DNA from: Scytonema sp035967975
GTDB taxonomy: Bacteria > Cyanobacteriota > Cyanobacteriia > Cyanobacteriales > Nostocaceae
Assembly (NCBI GenBank): GCA_035967975.1
Contig: JAWQFQ010000003.1
Coordinates: 1 to 64,000, forward strand
Direction of reading: 5' to 3'
DNA length: 64,000 bases
This document shows positions 1-7,936 of the stretch, piece after piece. Position 1 is the first letter of the stretch. Every line of letters starts with the position of its first letter. Below the pieces are notes generated by a model. It ran no database searches. It was given only the letters and a program-made list of their open reading frames with translations, and was not told the DNA's origin. The translations under genes and the position numbers were made by a program.

Positions 1-27
1 CCCCACACCCTTACACCCCTACACCCT
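1..27. repeat. C-rich CCCTACACCC-type repeat
   Basis: Degenerate tandem of CCCCACACCC / TTACACCCCT / ACACCC units at the window edge. The same low-complexity family recurs inside ureD (7386-7419) and near 57308-57335 and 61737-61757, so it is an interspersed repeat of this genome. Confidence 0.7.
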
Positions 28-89
28 TTTTTTAGTTCGGAAACCCGTACAACAAACAATGTTGCCATTGGACGCTGCTTTTAGATAAA

Positions 90-116
90 TTAGCACTCAG
101 GAGTCGAGAGTGCTAA
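90..116. promoter_or_regulatory. CIRCE operator (HrcA site)
   Basis: Perfect inverted repeat TTAGCACTC - 9 nt - GAGTGCTAA, 17 nt upstream of the groES start. This is the consensus CIRCE element bound by the repressor HrcA, so heat-shock control of groESL by HrcA is expected. No mismatch in either arm. Confidence 0.97.
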
Positions 117-133
117 CGAAGTGAGAAATTGGT

Positions 134-445
134 ATGGCAGCTTTATCTCTTAGTGTTTCTACAGTAAAACCTCTGGGCGAGCGCGTGTTCGTCAAGGTCA
201 GCGCATCTGAAGAAAAGACCGCAGGTGGTCTCTATTTGCCCGATACTGCAAAGGAAAAGCCCCAAGTAGGCGAAGTTGTTGCAGTTGGTGAAGGCAAACT
301 CAAAGATGATGGGTCTCGTCAGCCATTGGATGTCAAAGTAGGAGACAAAGTTCTCTACTCCAAGTATGCTGGCACAGACATCAAACTGGGTACCGACGAT
401 TACGTGTTGCTTTCTGAGAAGGACATTCTAGCAGTCGTTAGTTAA
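134..445 (+). CDS. groES: Co-chaperonin GroES
   Basis: The 103-residue protein has the usual GroES length. It forms the heptameric lid of the cytosolic GroEL chamber. The family core is visible: PLGERVFVKV near the N-terminus, the mobile-loop region around EEKTAGGLYLP (residues 26-36), and GDKVLYSKYAGT in the C-terminal half. The ATG at 134 was chosen because the cyanobacterial N-terminus MAALSLSVSTVKPLGERV begins there. It is the first gene of a groES-groEL operon, controlled by the CIRCE element just upstream. The spacer to groEL (95 bp) is filled with short tandem repeats. Nothing is missing or truncated. Confidence 0.98.
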   Translation: MAALSLSVSTVKPLGERVFVKVSASEEKTAGGLYLPDTAKEKPQVGEVVAVGEGKLKDDGSRQPLDVKVGDKVLYSKYAGTDIKLGTDDYVLLSEKDILAVVS

Positions 446-540
446 TGGTTAATAGCTAATGGCTAATGGCTAATGGAAGCACTTAACCATTGACAATTGA
501 CAACTAACAATTAACAATTAACAACTGACAATTGACAATT
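446..540. repeat. Short tandem repeats between groES and groEL
   Basis: The spacer is made of two repeat blocks: TTAATGGCTAATGGC-like units (446-478), then TGACAATTGACAAC / TAACAATTAACA units (about 487-540). These resemble the short tandemly repeated repetitive (STRR) sequences of heterocystous cyanobacteria. The last unit abuts the groEL ATG, and no clear Shine-Dalgarno remains. Confidence 0.85.
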
Positions 541-2178
541 ATGGCAAAACGCATTATCTACAACGAAAACGCTCGTCGTGCTCTAGAAAGAGGAATGGAC
601 ATCCTGGCTGAGGCTGTAGCTGTTACCCTCGGTCCCAAGGGTCGTAACGTAGTGCTAGAGAAGAAGTTTGGCGCACCACAAATCATCAATGACGGTGTGA
701 CCATTGCTAAAGAAATTGAATTAGAAGACCACGTAGAAAATACAGGCGTGTCTCTGATTCGTCAAGCAGCTTCCAAAACCAACGATGCTGCTGGTGATGG
801 TACCACAACTGCGACCGTTTTGGCTCACGCAATGGTTAAAGAAGGCTTGCGGAACGTTGCTGCTGGTGCAAACGCCATTTTGCTAAAGCGTGGTATTGAC
901 AAAGCGACTAACTTCTTAGTCGAAAAAATCAAAGAACACGCTCGTCCTGTGGAAGATTCCAAAGCTATTGCTCAAGTTGGTGCAATCTCTGCTGGTAACG
1001 ACGATGAAGTCGGTCAGATGATTGCTGAAGCAATGGACAAGGTGGGTAAAGAAGGTGTGATTTCCTTAGAAGAAGGAAAATCCATGACCACCGAATTGGA
1101 AATCACCGAAGGGATGCGCTTTGACAAAGGCTACATCTCTCCTTACTTTGCGACTGATCCCGAACGGATGGAAGCAATCTTTGATGAGCCTTTCATCCTC
1201 TTAACCGATAAGAAAATCGCTTTAGTACAAGACCTCGTACCAGTCCTTGAGCAAGTTGCTCGTGCTGGTCGTCCTTTGGTGATTATCGCCGAAGACATTG
1301 AGAAAGAAGCTTTAGCAACCTTGGTTGTCAACCGTCTGCGCGGTGTCCTGAACGTAGCGGCTGTGAAAGCTCCTGGATTTGGCGATCGCCGCAAAGCGAT
1401 GCTGGAAGATATCGCCATCCTCACTGGTGGTCAAGTTATCACTGAAGATGCTGGTTTGAAACTAGAGAACGCCAAAATGGATGCTCTAGGTAAAGCACGC
1501 CGCATCACCATCACCAAAGATAACACCACTATTGTTGCTGAAGGCAACGAAGTCGCAGTTAAAGCTCGTATTGACCAAATTCGTCGTCAAATCGAAGAAA
1601 CCGAGTCTTCCTACGACAAAGAAAAACTGCAAGAGCGTCTTGCTAAACTCGCTGGTGGTGTAGCAGTTGTAAAAGTTGGTGCTGCTACCGAAACCGAGAT
1701 GAAAGATAAAAAGCTACGCTTAGAAGACGCTATCAACGCTACCAAAGCTGCTGTCGAAGAAGGTATCGTTCCTGGTGGTGGTACAACCCTAGCTCACTTA
1801 GCTCCCCACCTCGAAGAATGGGCTAACGGTAACCTCAAAGGTGAAGAGTTGACTGGTGCGTTAATTGTTTCTCGCGCCTTGGCTGCTCCTCTGAAGCGCA
1901 TCGCTGAAAACGCCGGTCAAAACGGTGCAGTGATCGCTGAACGTGTGAAGGAGAAAGACTTCAACATCGGTTTCGATGCTGCTAACAACGACTTTACCGA
2001 TATGTTTGACGCTGGTATCGTTGACCCAGCTAAGGTAACTCGTTCTGCGCTGCAAAACGCTGCATCCATTGCTGGTATGGTGTTGACCACTGAGTGTATT
2101 GTAGTTGACAAGCCAGAACCCAAGGATAACGCTCCTGCTGGTGCTGGCGCTGGTATGGGTGGCGACTTCGACTACTAA
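541..2178 (+). CDS. groEL: Chaperonin GroEL (operon-linked copy)
   Basis: Cytosolic 60-kDa chaperonin that folds proteins in an ATP-driven double ring with GroES. The start is set at ATG 541 (MAKRIIYNENARRALERG), the conserved family start; a TTG nine bases upstream is in frame but would add a non-conserved MTI. The protein is 545 residues. Visible hallmarks are the VTLGPKGRNVVLEKKFG nucleotide-binding segment, NDAAGDGTTTATVLA with the catalytic Asp, GDRRKAMLEDIAILTGG in the apical/intermediate region, and VEEGIVPGGGTTLAH. The C-terminus, GAGAGMGGDFDY, is short and Gly-rich but lacks a long GGM tail. It follows groES in the same operon, and a terminator lies downstream. Confidence 0.98.
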   Translation: MAKRIIYNENARRALERGMDILAEAVAVTLGPKGRNVVLEKKFGAPQIINDGVTIAKEIELEDHVENTGVSLIRQAASKTNDAAGDGTTTATVLAHAMVKEGLRNVAAGANAILLKRGIDKATNFLVEKIKEHARPVEDSKAIAQVGAISAGNDDEVGQMIAEAMDKVGKEGVISLEEGKSMTTELEITEGMRFDKGYISPYFATDPERMEAIFDEPFILLTDKKIALVQDLVPVLEQVARAGRPLVIIAEDIEKEALATLVVNRLRGVLNVAAVKAPGFGDRRKAMLEDIAILTGGQVITEDAGLKLENAKMDALGKARRITITKDNTTIVAEGNEVAVKARIDQIRRQIEETESSYDKEKLQERLAKLAGGVAVVKVGAATETEMKDKKLRLEDAINATKAAVEEGIVPGGGTTLAHLAPHLEEWANGNLKGEELTGALIVSRALAAPLKRIAENAGQNGAVIAERVKEKDFNIGFDAANNDFTDMFDAGIVDPAKVTRSALQNAASIAGMVLTTECIVVDKPEPKDNAPAGAGAGMGGDFDY

Positions 2179-2215
2179 GTTATTTCTCTTGATAGGTATT
2201 GCCCACCTATAATAA

Positions 2216-2250
2216 AACAGCTGCTTCCTTTTGGAGGTGGCTGTTTCTTG
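2216..2250 (+). terminator. Rho-independent terminator of groESL
   Basis: A 13-bp stem (2216-2228 with 2233-2245, including three G-U pairs) closes on a TTTT loop and is followed by TCTTG after a T-rich 3' arm. It lies 37 nt after the groEL stop and fits operon termination. Confidence 0.8.
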
Positions 2251-2262
2251 ACAGTTATACCT

Positions 2263-2547
2263 ATGAGTGAAAGCAGCCCCAAATCAGTACCCCTACACAC
2301 TCTCAATCCTCTGACTCGCTTCTGCGATCGAGTCGCTGATTATGTTAAGTACCGACCAAGCTATCCAGCACAAGCAATTGATATTATCCTAAAGGGACTA
2401 GAGCCGAGTTCACAACTGACAGCAGCCGATATTGGTGCGGGTACGGGAATTTCTTCGCGGTTATTGGCTGAACGTGGTGTTAGTGTTATTGCTATTGAAC
2501 CTAACCCAGCAATGAGAGAGGGGGCTGAAGCATCAGTTGGGGTTTGA
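2263..2547 (+). pseudogene. Truncated class I SAM-dependent methyltransferase
   Basis: Only the N-terminal third of a methyltransferase remains. The reading frame shows a typical lead-in (LTRFCDRVADYVKYRPSYP) and SAM-binding motif I, AADIGAGTGISSRLLAERG, followed by the acidic motif II strand IAIEPNPAMRE. The frame then hits a stop after EASVGV. Intact relatives are about 250 residues, so the catalytic C-terminal part is missing. The ATG at 2263 gives about 94 residues; a TTG at 2248 is also in frame. It begins just after the groEL terminator and has no partner gene. A small methyltransferase-like protein is formally possible, but the loss of motifs beyond II makes a decayed gene more likely. 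Confidence 0.75.
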
Positions 2548-2840
2548 AACTGCTCGCTAATAAGTGTGCATATCTAGGCAAAGCTCTGGAGATTTGCGCT
2601 CGATATTTTGTGATATATTCTTTGTAGTGGCTTTATTCACATCCGACAGTGATGCCTAGTTAGCCGTGAAGGTTAAAAAGCTCGACAAGACGGCTTGTGC
2701 GCCACTCAAAACAACTGAATATACACTTTAAGTCTCGTACTGAAATCTGTTTCAGTATCTTTAACTGGGGATTAGTGGTCAAGGAACCTGAGCTACGGAG
2801 CAAGGGAACCAAGCAGCAATGCGCTTCTAATTGAGCAAAC
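2548..2840. other. Spacer without recognisable gene
   Basis: No open frame with family-like features, and no clear terminator or operator. It separates the methyltransferase remnant from the convergent synthase gene and probably contains the decayed remainder of the methyltransferase. Confidence 0.5.
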
Positions 2841-3920
2841 TTACACCGTGGAGTTGGACTTGCCTATGTTTACGGATTTGTACCTAGATATGCGTAGGTT
2901 TTTAGAAGCGGTAAAAGGGAATTGAGGTTGGTGGATGGTCGGGCGTTGTTCTTCTAATTTGCGGACTCGACCGACTAATTCGGGTGGGTAAACTTCGTAG
3001 GATTGGGGGTCACGTTTTACTGCTTGTACATGGTATTTTGATGTGTGAGTGAAAGCGTTTTTTCCAATCACGGGTCGCAGTTCATCCGGTTGATAACCCG
3101 TCGCTATCTGGACAGCACAAGCTAGTTGAGGAATTTTTTCTAAAGGAAAGTATTGTTGTCCCCGTTTTTGATGAAGAATCACAGCAAATTGGAGTAAATC
3201 TGTAATCCCAGTGCGTTCACCAATACCTAAAATAGAAGTATCAATAACAGAGGCTCCCGCATCTACAGCAGCTAGTGCGTTGGCTAGTGCTAAACCAAAA
3301 TCATTGTGTAAATGCACTTCAATTTCACAGCCAAAAGTTGCTACTGCTCGTGATACAAGTGAGGTACAGGTGTATGGTTCTAAAATACCTACCGTATCAG
3401 CTAAACTGAGTCGGTCTGCTCCAGCTGCTAGCGCTATGTTTCCTACCCATTCGATATCTTCCCACTCTGTTCGGGATGCATCTTCAATGGTAAAACGCAC
3501 TTTTAAATCTAAGTTTTTTGCTTCTGCGATCGCTGTGTGAATTTTCTTATCAATATAATCTTGGTCATGCTCGACAAACTTAGTTTTCGTCGCGATACTA
3601 TTGGTTGCAGCCCAAATTCCTACCCAATCAGCTTTTGCTCGCTTGGCGGCTTTCACTTCTTCGACATTGGCTCTCGCATGCATTAATATTTCAATACAAC
3701 TTGCTGCTTGCGCGACTTCTAAACAAATCTGCTCATCTTCTGCTGAAATCCCTGGATGACCCACTTCAACTAGGTCAACCTGAAATTCTTCTAGCAACTG
3801 GAGAATTTGGATTTTTTCCTGAATGCTGAAACGAACTCCTGCTTGTTGTTCCCCTTCTCTTAAAGTCGCGTCTAAAATTTGCACTTGAGATTTCTTGCTG
3901 TCATGATTTTCTCTTGACAT
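2841..3920 (-). CDS. Homocitrate / 2-isopropylmalate synthase-family enzyme (DRE-TIM)
   Basis: Acyl-CoA condensing enzyme of the DRE-TIM metallolyase superfamily, 359 residues and single-domain. It lacks the C-terminal allosteric domain of full-length LeuA, as NifV and Lys20-type homocitrate synthases do. The N-terminal signature LDATLREGEQQAGVRF carries the catalytic Arg. The metal-binding HLHNDFGLALANALAAVDAG has the HxH pair, and LGIGERTGITDL closes the barrel. The last motif (GIGER-GIT) looks more like lysine-type homocitrate synthase than canonical NifV (GLGERAGN). Substrate therefore stays open: homocitrate for nitrogenase cofactor, or a leucine/lysine-type reaction. No nif gene is adjacent. 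The start is the ATG at 3920; the gene stands alone on the minus strand. The C-terminal 30 residues are basic and non-conserved-looking. Confidence 0.85.
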   Translation of the reverse strand: MSRENHDSKKSQVQILDATLREGEQQAGVRFSIQEKIQILQLLEEFQVDLVEVGHPGISAEDEQICLEVAQAASCIEILMHARANVEEVKAAKRAKADWVGIWAATNSIATKTKFVEHDQDYIDKKIHTAIAEAKNLDLKVRFTIEDASRTEWEDIEWVGNIALAAGADRLSLADTVGILEPYTCTSLVSRAVATFGCEIEVHLHNDFGLALANALAAVDAGASVIDTSILGIGERTGITDLLQFAVILHQKRGQQYFPLEKIPQLACAVQIATGYQPDELRPVIGKNAFTHTSKYHVQAVKRDPQSYEVYPPELVGRVRKLEEQRPTIHQPQFPFTASKNLRISRYKSVNIGKSNSTV

Positions 3921-4094
3921 AAGTTCTTTTTCTGATTACTGTGACTAGATTGATTTAGAAGTTACCTGGTTTTACAGGTTATAGCAATAAACATTATCAG
4001 CACCCGCAACCTTGTCCTTTCAATAAATAAATAGTTTTTTTAATGATTTCAAGTATATTACTTTTGTCATATATTAACAAAATTACAAGCATTG

Positions 4095-4197
4095 TATAGC
4101 AATCCTATTTGATTTGTAAAATGGCGAAACCTCAGAAACCCGGTATCTTTGAGATACCGGGTTTCTCGTCTTTTATAAATGATTTAGGATTGCTATA
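4095..4197. repeat. MITE-like element with AAACCCGG hairpin core
   Basis: The 13-bp ends TATAGCAATCCTA (4095-4107) and TAGGATTGCTATA (4185-4197) are perfect inverted repeats. In the middle is a perfect 15-bp hairpin, AGAAACCCGGTATCT (4134-4148) with loop TTG and its complement (4152-4166), followed by a short T run. It may also act as a terminator. Single ends of the same element are seen near 10413-10426 and 10757-10768. Confidence 0.8.
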
Positions 4198-4456
4198 AAT
4201 ACAGACTGACTTACTCAGTCTTTTTTTCAAAAATTTTATAATGAAATATAAAATTTTACAATTTGACATAAGATTCATTGAATTTTAGCGATCGCCTCCT
4301 CATTTTGTATTCAAAGAAACAATTATGAAAGAAACCCTACACCTCCCTCCCACATCCATACAGGCGCGGTGACAAGAGTGCTCCAAACCTACAACTATCA
4401 CTTGAATAAGCGTTAAACTGCGTAATATAGATATATTTCAAGATAGTACCAAAAAA

Positions 4457-5380
4457 ATGGCAAAGCCACGGTATCAAGGTTATTGTGGTTCAGACATCCC
4501 GACACGACTAGTCAAAGAAAAGTTTGGGGATATTAGTGTTCATTCTCAAAATGCTAAATCAGTACTTAACAAAGCAACTGGCTTTATCGGTGCTTATGAT
4601 TTTACTCTAAATCCTTATCGTGGTTGCCAATATGGATGTAGCTATTGCTATGCGGCTGCTTTTAGTCCCAATCCGCAAATGCGAGAGGATTGGGGAAAGT
4701 GGGTAATCATCAAGGAAAATGCTGCTCTTGTTTTAGAGAAAGAACTAGAAGCATGGTATCGGAAAAACCCTAACAAACCGCCAAGCATTTACATGAGTAG
4801 CGTAACAGATCCCTATCAACCCATAGAGTCTCAATATTATTTAACTCGTAGATTGTTAGAGGTGATGGTAGACTACCGTCCAACGCTGGTGATTCAAACT
4901 CGCAGCCCAATCATCACTAGAGATATTGATTTTTTACAACGATTTCAGAGATTGCGGATTAATATGAGTATACCAACTGGAAGTGAGTCTGTGAGAAAAG
5001 ATTTTGAACCCCGCTCCCCCAGTATCAAAGCTAGACTTAACGCGATACATAAGATTAAGAACAATATTAACCCTTTAAAAGGTTTTGTTCCCAAACTTTC
5101 TATAACCATTACGCCCCTACTTCCTACTTTACCTGCTGACGAAGCTGATTTTCTTGCCAAACTTAAAATAGTAGATAGGGTTGTCATTCAAGATTTTCAT
5201 CCTAGTAATCATCGTTCGCTTGTGGCTTCAACCCGTCAAGAAGCTGAGGAAATTAAGGGAAAATACGCTTGGTGGTATGATGACGAACGGGTAAGCTATA
5301 TGAGATTTAAGGAAAAATTAGTTTCTCTACTTCCTGGTGTGGAAATCAAAGAAGGTAAAGTAGGCTTTGGTTATGAGTAA
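4457..5380 (+). CDS. Radical SAM protein, SplB-like family
   Basis: Radical S-adenosylmethionine enzyme of the spore-photoproduct-lyase-like family found widely outside spore formers. At residue ~55, NPYRGCQYGCSYCYA carries the CxxxCxxC that binds the 4Fe-4S cluster, followed by the aromatic residue typical of radical SAM sites. PPSIYMSSVTDPYQPIE (about residues 112-128) and the RSPIITRDIDFL strand belong to the same TIM-barrel fold. At 307 residues it has the usual length for this family. Substrate is unknown; real spore photoproduct lyase activity is not implied. The stop codon overlaps the ATG of the next gene (ATGAGTAA), so the two are probably translationally coupled. Confidence 0.9.
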   Translation: MAKPRYQGYCGSDIPTRLVKEKFGDISVHSQNAKSVLNKATGFIGAYDFTLNPYRGCQYGCSYCYAAAFSPNPQMREDWGKWVIIKENAALVLEKELEAWYRKNPNKPPSIYMSSVTDPYQPIESQYYLTRRLLEVMVDYRPTLVIQTRSPIITRDIDFLQRFQRLRINMSIPTGSESVRKDFEPRSPSIKARLNAIHKIKNNINPLKGFVPKLSITITPLLPTLPADEADFLAKLKIVDRVVIQDFHPSNHRSLVASTRQEAEEIKGKYAWWYDDERVSYMRFKEKLVSLLPGVEIKEGKVGFGYE

Positions 5381-5636
5381 GATAGCAAATTGGTGGAGAA
5401 GTCATCAGTTTAAATTTGCTCTTCAACGAGGAGATACTCGACTTGCAATACAGTTATTGCAAGAGATTCAAAAATCGGGTGCAAGGTTTTCGTGGTTGGA
5501 AAAGCTATTTAGAGATAAGCTTCAAAGTGAGCGTTATTTGCAGCAATACAAAAGTGAGTTAGCTAATTTAAATGCTAAACTCAACGATACATTACAGCCA
5601 AGAGAACGTCGAGTTATTCCCGAAAGTGTAAAATGA
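5373..5636 (+). CDS. Upstream fragment of the TGA-split gene (or small helical protein)
   Basis: An 87-residue, basic, largely helical product (SKIANWWRSHQFKFALQRG... ending RRVIPESVK). The ATG at 5373 overlaps the stop of the radical SAM gene, which fits coupled translation; a TTG six bases upstream is less likely. No known domain is recognised. It is either the N-terminal arm of the interrupted methyltransferase-like gene or, less likely, a free-standing peptide. Confidence 0.5.
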   Translation: MSKIANWWRSHQFKFALQRGDTRLAIQLLQEIQKSGARFSWLEKLFRDKLQSERYLQQYKSELANLNAKLNDTLQPRERRVIPESVK

Positions 5637-5894
5637 ACAGAGAATAATATCTTATGTTTTGACAATGACTTTATTAATTACATAAAGAAAATATTAAAAT
5701 TCAACGAATATGAGGAAAATCAACTTCAATGTACTGGATTAAATGAATGTGTTTTTGAGGATTTTGAAGCTAAATTAGCGGAATATCTTCAGGAAGAACT
5801 CAGCAAAAGAGATGAAAAGCAACTAGAAATTAAACTAGAGGATGCTTTAGAGGATATTAATCGGTTAAAGAGTGGACAAGACCAAAATTATAGT

Positions 5895-6692
5895 TTGAGT
5901 CTGACTCCTCATGTTTATTTTATGAAATATTTTTTAGATAATGTCTATTGCGTTTATATAGCTTGGTTCCTAATTTATCAAGCTGGTTTGTTACCCACTC
6001 ATATTAAAATCCTTGATATTGCAGCAGGTCCAGCTACAGTTGCTTATGGTCTTGCTTTGTTTCTCTATAGTACTAACAGCTTTTTCCATATCCCGCAAAT
6101 GCACATCTCTTACTACTCTTTGGATAAACAAGATGGTTTTCAGTTTCGAGGGCTTCAGTTTTGGCGAAAGTATATAGAATCTCAAAAAACTCCTGTAAAT
6201 GCTTTTTTTCGCTTTGTAACAACTGACCTCTTAACTTGGGATAGTCAATTGAGTCATATTCCTAATGATTTTTTTGATTTTATGGTCATTTCTCACTGTT
6301 TCTTTGCAGATTCTGTTAAAAGAACTAAAGCTAACGAGACTTATAAAGAAATATTTAAGACCTGTCTAAAAGACGATGCTTACGTACTACTTATTGTTCA
6401 AGATAAAAAGTTGTTTAAAATTTATGACACGTATCAAGTTGAAGACCATGCACAAGAAAAAAAGCTGGTCAACAAAATGGTTGAAGAAATGGGATTGGAG
6501 CTTGTCTGGTATAAATATCTGATTTCAACAGCTTCAAGAAGCCCTTTGTCACCAGCAGAATTTGGTAAATTTGCTCGCGAGAATTTACCCAAGCAAGTTT
6601 ATATGAATCCAATCCTTCAGAAGTGTTTGAGTCAAAAGTATCAGTCTCACTATACACTAGATGATTATGTGATTTTGGCGAAAAAAGCATAA
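5895..6692 (+). CDS. Downstream fragment of the TGA-split gene: SAM methyltransferase-like domain
   Basis: The frame from the TTG at 5895 gives 265 residues. The SAM-binding loop is DIAAGPATVAYG (about residues 35-46), and a later acidic strand, FFDFMVISHCFFADS, resembles motif IV of class I methyltransferases. The TTG start has no good ribosome-binding site, and the frame stays open upstream to 5637, so the true protein probably starts further upstream. Substrate unknown. Confidence 0.5.
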   Translation: MSLTPHVYFMKYFLDNVYCVYIAWFLIYQAGLLPTHIKILDIAAGPATVAYGLALFLYSTNSFFHIPQMHISYYSLDKQDGFQFRGLQFWRKYIESQKTPVNAFFRFVTTDLLTWDSQLSHIPNDFFDFMVISHCFFADSVKRTKANETYKEIFKTCLKDDAYVLLIVQDKKLFKIYDTYQVEDHAQEKKLVNKMVEEMGLELVWYKYLISTASRSPLSPAEFGKFARENLPKQVYMNPILQKCLSQKYQSHYTLDDYVILAKKA

Positions 6693-6694
6693 AT

Positions 6695-7576
6695 GTGAAT
6701 CAAAATCTGAAGGACCAAACTACAGTACAATCTTCAAAGGGTTGGCATGGAAAACTTGAGTTAGTCTATGCCGATCGCCAAGGAACAACTACACTCGTTC
6801 ACAATCAAAATCAAGCACCTCTAAAAGTGCAACGCCCACTATATCCTGAGGGATGTGGGGTGTGTCATAGCGTAATTTTACATACGGCTGGGGGTGTTGT
6901 GGGGGGCGATCGCCTTTCTAATCACATTCATCTCCAACCTAACGCCCAAGCACTGATTACGACAGCGGCTGCAAGCAAGGTATACCGCAGTAATGGTTTT
7001 CAAGCAAGACAGGAGATTGAGATGAAAGTTGATGCTGGTGGGTGTTTGGAGTGGTTACCTCAGGAAACGATTGTTTTTGATGGTGCAATTTATCGGCAAG
7101 ATTTACAGGTAGAATTGGCGGCAGGTGCGTTTTGGATAGGTTGGGAAATGACGAGATTTGGACGCAGTGCTAGAGGTGAAAAGTTTTTGCAGGGAGATTG
7201 GCGATCGCATTCTGAAGTTTGGCGAGAGGGGGTTCCTTTATGGATTGACAGACAATGGTTACCTGGTAGCGATGAGGTTTTTCATAGCCCCCACGGTTTG
7301 GCTGGTCAACCTGTTGTGGGTACTCTAGTTTTCGTTGGTCAAGAAGTTTCCACCGAAATAGTCACAAACGCACGCAATCTCTTTTCCCCCACACCCCACA
7401 CCCCACACCCTACACCCCTTTCCTGGGGCGTAACTCGTCTATCTTGTGGATTATTGTGTCGATATCGTGGTTTTTCGACTCGTGAGGTGAGAAACTGGTT
7501 TATGTCTGTGTGGTTGCTGCTGCGTCAATGTTTTTTGGGGCGTGGTGGTTGTGTACCGAGGGTGTGGATGGTATGA
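6695..7576 (+). CDS. ureD: Urease accessory protein UreD
   Basis: UreD (UreH) is part of the UreDFG complex that delivers nickel to apo-urease. Family segments are VILHTAGGVVGGDRL (about residues 63-77), LITTAAASKVYRS, LEWLPQETIVFDGA and GVTRLSCGLLCRYRG near the end. The start is the GTG at 6695, two bases after the preceding stop. Total length is 293 residues, slightly longer than usual, because a C-rich repeat (7386-7419) is translated in frame as a Pro/His/Thr-rich stretch (SPTPHTPHPTPLS) just before the conserved C-terminal block. The frame is intact across the insertion. ureA, ureB and ureC follow; ureE, ureF and ureG are not in the window. Confidence 0.95.
   Translation: MNQNLKDQTTVQSSKGWHGKLELVYADRQGTTTLVHNQNQAPLKVQRPLYPEGCGVCHSVILHTAGGVVGGDRLSNHIHLQPNAQALITTAAASKVYRSNGFQARQEIEMKVDAGGCLEWLPQETIVFDGAIYRQDLQVELAAGAFWIGWEMTRFGRSARGEKFLQGDWRSHSEVWREGVPLWIDRQWLPGSDEVFHSPHGLAGQPVVGTLVFVGQEVSTEIVTNARNLFSPTPHTPHPTPLSWGVTRLSCGLLCRYRGFSTREVRNWFMSVWLLLRQCFLGRGGCVPRVWMV
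7386..7419. repeat. C-rich repeat inside ureD
   Basis: Four CCCCACACC-type units ending in CTACACCCCT, matching the intergenic family at 1-27 and 57308-57335. It lies inside ureD and keeps the reading frame, lengthening the protein by roughly a dozen residues. Confidence 0.85.
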
Positions 7577-7578
7577 AT

Positions 7579-7608
7579 GAACCGCAAAGACGCGAAGGAC
7601 GCCAAGAG
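7579..7608. repeat. ACCGCAAAGACGCGAAGG interspersed repeat
   Basis: Copy of the CGCAAAGACGC(A/G)AAGG family lying between ureD and ureA. Other copies are at 7937-7963 and, inverted, at 27866-27890. Confidence 0.75.
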
Positions 7609-7631
7609 AGAAGAGAAGGAAGAGGTGGAGG

Positions 7632-7934
7632 ATGCAACTTACGCCGCAGGAGAAGGATAAATTGTTGATTTTTACGGCTGGATTGTTGGCGGAGAGACGT
7701 AAGGGGAGGGGGTTGAAGTTGAATTATCCGGAAGCGGTGGCTTATATTTCGGCTGCTATTTTGGAGGGTGCGCGGGATGGACAAACGGTGGCTGAGTTGA
7801 TGAGTTATGGGACTACGCTTTTGTCACGGGATGATGTGATGGAGGGTGTAGCGGAGATGGTTGATGAGGTGCAGGTGGAAGCAACTTTTCCTGATGGGAC
7901 TAAGTTGGTGACGGTGCATAATCCGATAAGATAA
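7632..7934 (+). CDS. ureA: Urease gamma subunit UreA
   Basis: The smallest structural subunit of urease, the nickel enzyme that hydrolyses urea to ammonia and carbamate. The 100-residue length and the start MQLTPQEKDKLLIFTAGLLAERRK are typical. The conserved LNYPEAVAYISAAILEGARDG and LLSRDDVMEGVAEMVDEVQVEATFPDGTKLVTVHNPI are present, and nothing is truncated. The ATG at 7632 follows a purine-rich GGAAGAGGTGGAGG ribosome-binding site. It is the second gene of ureDABC. Confidence 0.98.
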   Translation: MQLTPQEKDKLLIFTAGLLAERRKGRGLKLNYPEAVAYISAAILEGARDGQTVAELMSYGTTLLSRDDVMEGVAEMVDEVQVEATFPDGTKLVTVHNPIR

Positions 7935-7936
7935 GC

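Larger units (their letters stand above)
5373..6692 (+). pseudogene. Methyltransferase-like gene interrupted by one in-frame TGA
   Basis: A single reading frame runs from ATG 5373 to the TAA at 6690-6692 with only one stop inside, TGA at 5634-5636. After this TGA the frame stays open for 86 codons without any ATG, GTG or TTG before the TTG at 5895, and it encodes protein-like sequence (LAEYLQEELSKRDEKQLEIK). The downstream half has a Rossmann-type SAM-binding strand, IKILDIAAGPATVAYGLALF. The simplest reading is one protein of about 439 residues broken by a nonsense change or sequencing error. Two separate genes are less likely because the second would lack a start. It overlaps the radical SAM gene by 8 nt and ends 2 nt before ureD. 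Confidence 0.65.

Noticed and set aside
532..540. Upstream TTG start for groEL (MTI extension)
   Set aside because: The family N-terminus begins at ATG 541, and the extension is made of intergenic repeat DNA.
443..540. Regular repeats as a possible CRISPR array
   Set aside because: Units are short and contiguous without unique spacers; they are STRR-type repeats. No CRISPR-like array or cas gene was seen anywhere.
2841..3920. Calling the synthase nifV outright
   Set aside because: The GIGER-GIT motif and the lack of nif neighbours leave the substrate undecided.
5634..5636. TGA as selenocysteine codon
   Set aside because: No SECIS-like hairpin was recognised just downstream, and cyanobacteria are not known for selenoprotein machinery; mutation or error is simpler.
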